Source: Gonatopus flavifemur (taxonomy: Eukaryota > Arthropoda > Insecta > Hymenoptera > Dryinidae). Taken from it: DNA of 64,000 bases. The stretch spans positions 25,022,001 to 25,086,000 of the forward strand of contig JAFFJZ010000007.1 of the NCBI GenBank assembly GCA_018340375.1, given 5' to 3'. The notes under the pieces are model-generated. The model made no database searches. It saw only the letters and a program-made list of their open reading frames with translations, and had not been told where the DNA came from. The position numbers and the translations under genes were made by a program. Position 1 is the first letter of the stretch; the number at the start of each line of letters is the position of its first letter. Of the stretch, positions 58,374 through 64,000 are shown one piece after another.

Positions 58374-59256
58374 CCCTGGTTAAAAGAATCCATTGAATCT
58401 GACAAATGAAATTCAATGAGATTTGGTCAGAACATTGTTCATCCAAGTTTAATCGTAATTTAGTGAGATCTGGCCAGATTCAACGAGATTCACATGAAAG
58501 TTCTGATCAAATCTCATTGAAAAGTCACCGGTGAGATTTGGTCAGAACATTGTCCACGTTTAATTGTAATTTAATGAGAATTGGTCAGAATCAATGGGTT
58601 CTTCCCAGTAAACACACGCACGTTTTAAAAACGTCACAAACAGTCAATTACCACACGTTGTGAATTAGTAATATTCTTGCGTTGATTCAACGTAAAAATG
58701 TCGCGGCAGATCACGTGTTTTTGAACCATAAAATAACGTCATATCAACGGTTTGAACATCGTTCAAAAGACGTCAAATATTGACGTGTCCTGATGATGGT
58801 TCTAAAACGTGAATTGAATCCAACAAATTTTGTTTTGAAAACTTTTCATTCAATATCGAGATCAATAGTATTTCTGAGTATGACAGAATTTGAAAAGTAT
58901 ACCACACTATTCACTATCTCGCTCTTTGTTGAAATTTTAAGCATTGTTCGGTTTGGTTTGGCATTTTTAGCAGAATATCTTCCATTGAAGTTCAAACACA
59001 AGGTGTTATGAACACATTTTAAATGCGTGATTCAAACCCGTTCAAAACACGTTTTTTGAGGACGTCGTTTGATGGTTATTTTTGAATATTAGTTTGAATT
59101 ACACGTCATCAAAACGTATTTCCTGGTCGTCTATTTCCCTATCAAATTTCAACTAAAAATCAACGTTATGAAATCAACGACTGACGTCCGTTTGACAGTA
59201 TAACGTTCTTTCAACGTTGAACCAACGTGTGTGTGTTTATTGGGTTTTAACCAGGG
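58374..59256. mobile_element. CCCTGGTTAAA element split by copy 2
   Basis: CCCTGGTTAAAAGAATCCAT at the left pairs with TTTTAACCAGGG at the right, with GAATCAATGGGTTCTT just before the insertion. The body repeats GAGATTTGGTCAGAACATTG several times. A diverged copy lies at 13930-14148. Confidence 0.75.
58604..59244 (-). mobile_element. CCCARTAAACACAC element, copy 2 (inverted)
   Basis: Almost the whole reverse complement of 2070-2695, including TCAATATTTGACGTCTTTT-like, GATATGACGTTATTTTATGG-like and CAAACGACGTCC blocks. It sits inside the older palindromic element 58374-59256. A 72-codon ORF in it (58793-59011) is a by-product. Confidence 0.87.
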
Positions 59257-59506
59257 AAACCACTCTGTTACTAAAAATGATTACTCTATCATTCCATAAA
59301 AATGGAGATGAATGGACACTATTTTGAGGTTTGTTGTGAGTTGATTAAGGTCCTCAGTCCGTGCTTCAAATTTGTCACTTTATCATCGCTATTGTAATGC
59401 TAGTCACAAAGAATCTGAACACAAGAAAAAATTGATCTACACTGTATTTAAAAATGGTTCTTGTAATAACTGTGCTTCAATTAAGACATTTGATGATTAT
59501 TTTCAG

Positions 59507-59722
59507 GTACAATATGGCGTCCCGTAGGTTTATCTCTCGTTTATCTCGGAATGATGCTGTATTCACCAATGGTTCCAGTACCAACCCACAAAACGATGGC
59601 TGGCCATACCGGTCGTTATTTGAAAACGTGCATTTGTTTAGCATTTTTAGTCAGTGTATCACAAATCACCTTTCACATAGTTCTCTTATCTCTCCCGCCG
59701 TACGGATATTTTCTTCAGAATT
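59507..59722 (+). CDS. Piezo: Piezo, coding exon 2
   Basis: Encodes residues 22-93 plus one base. After the split Cys codon it reads TIWRPVGLSLVYLGMM, then SPMVPVPTHKTMAGHTGRYL and SQITFHIVLLSLPPYG, ending QNC. These are conserved N-terminal Piezo segments; the motif GHTGR and the LSLVYL helix are shared even with vertebrate PIEZO1. The exon starts after TTTTCAG and ends before GTACGT, both phase 1. The correct frame has no usable ATG at its own start, which is why it is easily missed as an isolated ORF: two other frames look open but carry no family resemblance. It has two predicted membrane helices belonging to the first blade unit. Confidence 0.95.
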
Positions 59723-59807
59723 GTACGTACAATAACTTAGAGTTTTTAATCAAACATTTGTTATGTCGAATAAACAATCTTTGTTTTTTTTTCCTTTTTT
59801 ATTAAAG

Positions 59808-60043
59808 GCGAATTTCTAGAGGAACTCTTCAGACACATAGGTTTTGTGAGACTAGATAGCGCTTCATTATGGGAAATATTTTTTTGGCTAACACCGGAGA
59901 TCGTGGTTCTACCTCTGACTCTTTTAATTTATTTCGTGTGCCGATTCTTAACTCGTCAGTCCGATCATGATGCCGAAGATAATTCATCAGGAGAGAGAGC
60001 AACAAGTTCTTCCACCAAAAAAATCGATAACAGGAATATTAAG
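59808..60043 (+). CDS. Piezo: Piezo, coding exon 3
   Basis: Encodes residues 94-172. It completes the Cys codon with GC and reads EFLEELFRHIGFVRLDSASL, then WEIFFWLTPEIVVLPLTLLI and YFVCRFL, and ends in a polar, serine-rich stretch (DAEDNSSGERATSSSTKK) that fits a variable cytoplasmic loop. The acceptor is AAAG at 59804-59807 and the donor GTGATT at 60044, a weaker match to consensus than the other donors. The exon ends in phase 0. The intron before it is only 85 bases long. It supplies the next pair of membrane segments of the N-terminal blade. Confidence 0.93.
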
Positions 60044-60129
60044 GTGATTTAAACACGAATTCTTACTGCGTCGACGACAATATAAAATATCAGAAGCTAA
60101 TAACAAATGTATGAAATATCATATTTTAG

Positions 60130-60561
60130 ATAATCAATTTCTTGGGGCGAATTGGTACTTACGTGGTACTCGCCTCGTTATGCTGTGCCGCGGCTTTGAA
60201 GCCATCGATCGAAGGTGGCATTTATTTTCTTGTCTTCCTCGCGGCGGCCACATGGTGGGCTTGCAACAAAGAATTGGGCAAAGGGTTTGCGATAATCAGT
60301 AGGATTTGCATGTTGCTGGTGATAGTGCATATTCTCGCCTTAATTGGTTATCAAAACCAATGGCCTCAAGAACATATACCGGTCAACAGCACGTGGGCTC
60401 GTTACTTTGCACTATCGGCAATTTATCAAACCAACTGTACTCGTCCGACTTACGTTCATTACACCAGCGATGCCGACTGGTTGATCTACGGATATATCTT
60501 GAGACTCTTCTGGCTCTATTATATTTTGGCGTTGCAGGCACGGTTTCTGAGTAGAAAGCCT
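60130..60561 (+). CDS. Piezo: Piezo, coding exon 4
   Basis: Encodes residues 173-316, the largest exon here. It reads IINFLGRIGTYVVLASLCCA, then KPSIEGGIYFLVFLAAATWW, CNKELGKGF, a long hydrophobic helix, and NSTWARYFAL. The PSI..G.YFLVFL...TWWAC block and the WAR..AL motif are conserved from insects to vertebrate PIEZO1. The exon starts right after TTTTAG (phase 0) and ends AGAAAGCCT before GTAAGT. It holds about four membrane segments, separated by a loop containing NCTRPTYVHYTSDADW. It is the strongest single piece of evidence that this gene is Piezo. Confidence 0.96.
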
Positions 60562-60963
60562 GTAAGTAAACTTCCATATCATTTACACAACAATTATGAT
60601 AATTGAAAGCGTAGGCAATTTTTATTGTTAATTTCCTAACGTCGGGGATCATTATATGCTCTTTTTTCAAAACGTTATTTCATCGGTATCCTTTGGAGCT
60701 GTGTATGGTCGCTTGATTGAATGCCATTAACAAATTTTTGCTAAATAATATCGAAATTACTAATGCCGAAAAAGCGTCTTGAAGTTTTCGAAGGACGAAA
60801 TTGATGAAATTGGGATTTTGTGATCTTTTTTAGAAATCCAATAATTCTGTCTATTCAATCCCATGTAAAAATTTACCGGTGGCGCGAGGCTGACTCAGCC
60901 CTGAGGAGCATTAGCGGAATCTTGGGAGGAAGCTTGACTAAAGGCTGGAATGACCTCAGAGAA

Positions 60964-61190
60964 TATTTTTCCCTTCAACATTTCAAACATTCCTTATCTT
61001 CTCTAAATGATATCAGGAAGTTCTCCAACGCGTTGATTTCGGAAATCTAGATACCTTTCTTATCACATTCTGATAATTTCCAGACCCCATAAGGGAGTCC
61101 TGTAAAAGATTTCCGAAATCGACGGATTGGAGAACTTTTTGATATCATTCAGAGAACATAATGAATGTTTGAAATGTTGAAGGAAAAAAT
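60964..61190. mobile_element. Palindrome in Piezo intron 4
   Basis: ATTTTTCCCTTCAACATTTC pairs with GAAATGTTGAAGGAAAAAAT; AAACATTC, TGATATCA and AGTTCTCCAACGCGTTGATT have partners in reverse order. 227 bp. An apparent acceptor (TTTTTTAG) at 60827-60834 and the ORF after it are not in a Piezo-like frame. Confidence 0.82.
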
Positions 61191-61452
61191 GTTAATTGGA
61201 ATAGCAGTACTTCAGCAATTAACGAGCCCCAACTTTGACGCCTGGGACAATGGTGGTGAAAGGCTGTCAACGTTGGCGTGAGCTTGATTCAATGGTCTTG
61301 CCACGATTGATCGATACCAAACTTTTGCTATAAAACCAATGTTGGTTCAATCCTGTACTTGTCCTCACACTGTTTTAACACTTTTCATTTTGCCGACATA
61401 GGCACAATATTACTTCTATTGTCAATCAACGTTGGTCCAATATGAATCTCCT

Positions 61453-61776
61453 ATACACTGTTAGAAAAATTCTTAAATTTAATACGAAATTCTTTATGAA
61501 ATACCATATTGTCATATTGAATTCAATAATAGTTCTTAAATTTAATATTGATGATGAAATTTCAAAATTTCTTTCTGAAATTTAACAATTGTTTATTACA
61601 TTTCAAAAATATATTATCACAATTAAGAACAAAATTATCAACATTGAGAAAAAATTCTCAACATTAAGAATTATATTATTGAATTCAATATTTTATTATG
61701 AAATTCAAAAAAATGATTATGTAAAAAACTTCATAACATTCTTATGAAGTTTCAGGCAGATTTTTCCAACAGTGTA
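61453..61776. mobile_element. TA-flanked CACTGTTAGAAAAA element in Piezo intron 4
   Basis: TACACTGTTAGAAAAATTCT pairs with CAGATTTTTCCAACAGTGTA. The interior is almost pure A/T with TTAAATTT and TGAATTCAATA words. 324 bp. A diverged relative is at 15170-15352. Confidence 0.75.
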
Positions 61777-61903
61777 CGCTTGGCTGCCACGCCTGGCCCA
61801 AGTCATTGCCCGTGGTCAACATTGGCGGAATTGCTAAATTCTTACATGGGAATTTCGTTTTGTACTTAATTCCCTATTGGCTTCTACTAACCAGATATTA
61901 CAG

Positions 61904-62026
61904 GTTAAAAAAGTTACCCGTTTGAGTGGTAAACTGGAGAGCTTGGACACTCCATTGTCCAGACATGTGTCGATCAGACGAAGAACCGCTTCGCAAAGAT
62001 GGCAATCGGCACGTCGGAAAGCCCGT
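61904..62026 (+). CDS. Piezo: Piezo, coding exon 5
   Basis: Encodes 41 residues (317-357) in phase 0. It is strongly basic: VKKVTRLSGKLESLDTPLSR, then HVSIRRRTASQRWQSARRKA. This fits the cytoplasmic loop between blade units of insect Piezo proteins, where a basic RR..AS.RWQSARRK segment is expected. The acceptor is ATTACAG and the donor GTAAGA. The length is a multiple of three, so skipping would keep the frame. The preceding 1.34-kb intron contains two palindromic elements (60964-61190 and 61453-61776). Confidence 0.85.
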
Positions 62027-62612
62027 GTAAGAATTGTTTAATCCAATGAAATTTTTGCATGATAATACAATTTTTCAGTTTATAGATGTGATCGAAATGG
62101 GAAAGGCAATGTTAAATACTGCACCGCATTATATATTTGAATTCCATTAGCACCGTTTGGATCATTTACTTTTATTTCTCATTATATTATATATTCATCT
62201 TCTTTAATTAAAAAACGGAATGACCTGTGTGTATATTTTTATAATCGAATTTGATTTTTTCAGCAACGGTAGTTATTTTGATCCCTTGATCAATTTCTAC
62301 ACATTTTCGAAGCAGAGATTTTTAATTTGTTCACGACTTTCTCTCCTCATCGTATAACATTAAAATAATTTCTCACGAGGGAAAGATTGAAGCGTATTTT
62401 TATGGCATGTATACAACATACTCAGCATATGTATTTGAAAAACTTCAATCTTCTCCTTTAAAACATGACTATACGTTTTTCATGGACTATCGCCTTGCTA
62501 ATTTTCAGTTAATGAGTATATTCACTGTAAGCTGAACAAACTGCTAAAAAACCATGATCGTTTTTCCGTTTTTTTTTTGGATGCCGCTATGTTTAGTTTG
62601 CCATTGTTTTAG

Positions 62613-62660
62613 ACGCCGTTCGGTAAAACAACTCCAAGTCCCGTCGATGAGCGAACACCC
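62613..62660 (+). CDS. Piezo: Piezo, coding exon 6 (micro-exon)
   Basis: A 48-base exon in phase 0 that encodes TPFGKTTPSPVDERTP, proline- and threonine-rich, flanked by TTTTAG and GTACGT. It extends the cytoplasmic loop of exon 5. Being symmetric and tiny, it is a good candidate for alternative inclusion. Support comes from splice sites and phase; the residues themselves are too few to be decisive. Confidence 0.65.
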
Positions 62661-63083
62661 GTACGTATTGAATTTATTCAATTTTTGCATGGTCAATTAA
62701 CACAACACTGTTCGTTCTCTTAATATCCACGCACTTTTCATACTAATACGAATACTTTGTCTTTCTCATAAAACTTGTATCAGCATTTTCATGGATTCGC
62801 CATAATCTGATATCATTAGTATGGTGGAGGTAAATCTATTAATTTATGCACGATTGGAAGCATGCCTTTGCTAGAAACACATGAGTATATTTTTGTGCTT
62901 TCGAGAGACACCGGAATTTGCTCTTTGAATAGACATTTACAAATTATCAATGTTGAAACTGATTGCAAGTTTGTTATCGTAGTTCAGTATAGTTTAGATG
63001 TGAGTAGGGTCTTTTTAAGATTCGATTCGAATAGTAGAGAAGAGAAATTCAAAGTTGTATAATTGAGTGGTGATTATTTACAG

Positions 63084-63195
63084 TTAATGAGGTTTGGATC
63101 TGGCCGGACAGGACTCTTACAAGATTCTACAGGCAGTGTCATTGTTCAGGATGGCCAACAGGATGATAGTATCCAAATGCAAAGTCTCAGTGAAA
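63084..63195 (+). CDS. Piezo: Piezo, coding exon 7
   Basis: Encodes 37 residues plus one base: LMRFGSGRTGLLQDSTGSV, then IVQDGQQDDSIQMQSLSE. It is polar and rich in Gln, Asp and Ser, in line with a cytoplasmic loop. The acceptor is TTTACAG and the donor GTGAGT, leaving phase 1. The next exon restores the frame exactly with AT to give Asn. Confidence 0.8.
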
Positions 63196-63407
63196 GTGAG
63201 TTCTTTATTGTTATTAATATTCAGGGGTTGTTAAATCTGGAAATGTTGTTCCTCTTATTGATCATTCTTGATTCATCATTTCCGTTGAAGTTTCAAGATC
63301 AGTACAAACCTCACTGGGTGAGGTAATGTTAGATGGATTTTAGTTGACATTCAATGAATCCTCAACTTCTGATTCCAACGGATAATTGTTTTTACGTTTG
63401 ATTACAG

Positions 63408-63517
63408 ATAATTATGAAGAAAAACCAACGATCGTCGAACATGTGATCATGGCGGTGTATTCTATCTTCCAATTGATAGTGAATTCTTCGTATCTCGCTA
63501 CGAATATAATAATGATG
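63408..63517 (+). CDS. Piezo: Piezo, coding exon 8 (last one in the window)
   Basis: Encodes residues 411-447, starting with the split Asn codon: NNYEEKPTIVEHVIMAVYSI, then FQLIVNSSYLATNIIMM. The NSSYLATNIIMM segment matches the start of the next membrane block in Piezo proteins (S-Y-A-x-N-MM). The acceptor is ATTACAG and the donor GTATGA, phase 0. The gene continues beyond position 64000, so about four fifths of the protein is missing. Confidence 0.92.
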
Positions 63518-63680
63518 GTATGAGCATAAATTCAAAGGACGAGAGGATAAATTCAGATTTATCAAATGTAGTTCTTTGTAATTGTGTCAAGTTGTTATCT
63601 CATATTTACGGATTAAGTTAACAACAACCCGTGGGACTTGATGGCGTGGAAGCTCATTTTGATCGGAGGTCTGACTCGAC

Positions 63681-63950
63681 TACACGGAGAAGAAGGTATC
63701 TTAAAAAGTATCATAATTTATGGATTTCCTGCGCTGGTCTGACCGAGTCTAAATATTTACCTGAAAAAACCTCTAAAAGTACCATAATGTCTTGGACTTT
63801 TATACGGAAGGTACCATACTTATTTCAAAAAGTCCGAGAGATTATGGTACTTTTAGAGATTCATGCAAGTGAATATTCCGACTCGGGTCAGACCAGCGCT
63901 GAAAATCCATAAATTATGGTATTTTTCAAGATATCTGTTTTCTCAGTGTA
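63681..63950. mobile_element. TA-flanked palindrome in Piezo intron 8
   Basis: TACACGGAGAAGAAGGTATC pairs with GATATCTGTTTTCTCAGTGTA. ATCATAATTTATGGATTT, GCGCTGGTCTGACCGAGTC and CTCTAAAAGTACCATAAT pair with the right half. 270 bp with arms of about 120 bp, 163 bases after the exon 8 donor. Confidence 0.88.
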
Positions 63951-64000
63951 TGAGTTCTGTATTCAATCAGGTCGATTACATAGTAGAAAAAAGATACATT

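Larger units (their letters stand above)
36506..59506 (+). other. Piezo: Piezo intron 1, about 23 kb, transposon-rich
   Basis: The donor is GTAAGT at 36506 and the acceptor TTTTCAG at 59500-59506. The intron is phase 1. It contains the hAT-like complex at 38183-42742, several palindromic elements, a tRNA-like sequence, a decayed transposon gene at 51463-52544 and the piggyBac complex at 54940-58221. I found no further exon in the Piezo frame, but a very small or alternative exon cannot be excluded by eye. Confidence 0.8.

Noticed and set aside
59454..59735. 93-codon ORF across Piezo exon 2
   Set aside because: It reads a different frame from the conserved one; splice phases show it is a by-product.
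60111..60302. Second open frame over Piezo exon 4
   Set aside because: Out of frame with the conserved membrane segments.
60820..61050. Possible extra Piezo exon after TTTTTTAG
   Set aside because: The frame does not resemble Piezo, most of it lies in a palindromic element, and exon 4 joins exon 5 in phase without it.

Overview
The window looks like animal nuclear DNA, most likely from an insect. It is AT-rich, has exons with GT/AG introns, no operons or ribosome binding sites, and is packed with mariner, hAT, piggyBac and R1-type elements plus dozens of short palindromic elements. A hymenopteran, possibly a parasitoid wasp, would fit this style, but that is an inference and nothing seen fixes the order.

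The only host gene I can support is the 5' end of Piezo, a mechanically gated cation channel, on the + strand. Eight coding exons join in frame: 36442-36505, 59507-59722, 59808-60043, 60130-60561, 61904-62026, 62613-62660, 63084-63195 and 63408-63517. Together they encode 447 residues, a minor part of a protein family of roughly 2,500 residues; the rest lies beyond the right edge. Intron 1 is about 23 kb, and most of what can be recognised inside it is nested transposon debris.

Layout. 1-20 kb: no gene, many palindromic elements, some split by later insertions. 20.9-25.3 kb: a 644-bp inverted repeat with arms of about 300 bp, and a 950-bp palindrome that holds a second palindrome. 25.3-29.4 kb: the emptiest stretch. 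29.4-31.9 kb: a small palindromic element, then a long inverted repeat enclosing a 5'-truncated R1-like retrotransposon. 32.1-35.7 kb: a nested element complex, then a mariner with a nearly complete transposase. 36.4 kb: Piezo exon 1. 38.2-42.7 kb: a hAT-like element with an 8-bp target duplication and at least five further elements inside it. 42.8-54 kb: more palindromic elements, a tRNA-like sequence, and a decayed transposon-associated gene split by a small hAT element. 54.9-58.2 kb: a nested complex with a TTAA-flanked piggyBac remnant. 58.4-59.3 kb: one element inside another. 59.5-64 kb: Piezo exons 2-8, with palindromic elements in introns 4 and 8.

Apart from Piezo, every coding trace with recognisable similarity comes from a mobile element: mariner, R1, piggyBac, and one transposon-associated family I could not name. 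All of these are broken. The most distinctive general feature is the number of palindromic elements whose bodies are unrelated but whose tips are shared: TA-flanked CACGG/CACTG tips, and CCCAG/CCCTG tips. Several insertions can be ordered in time from target duplications and nesting.
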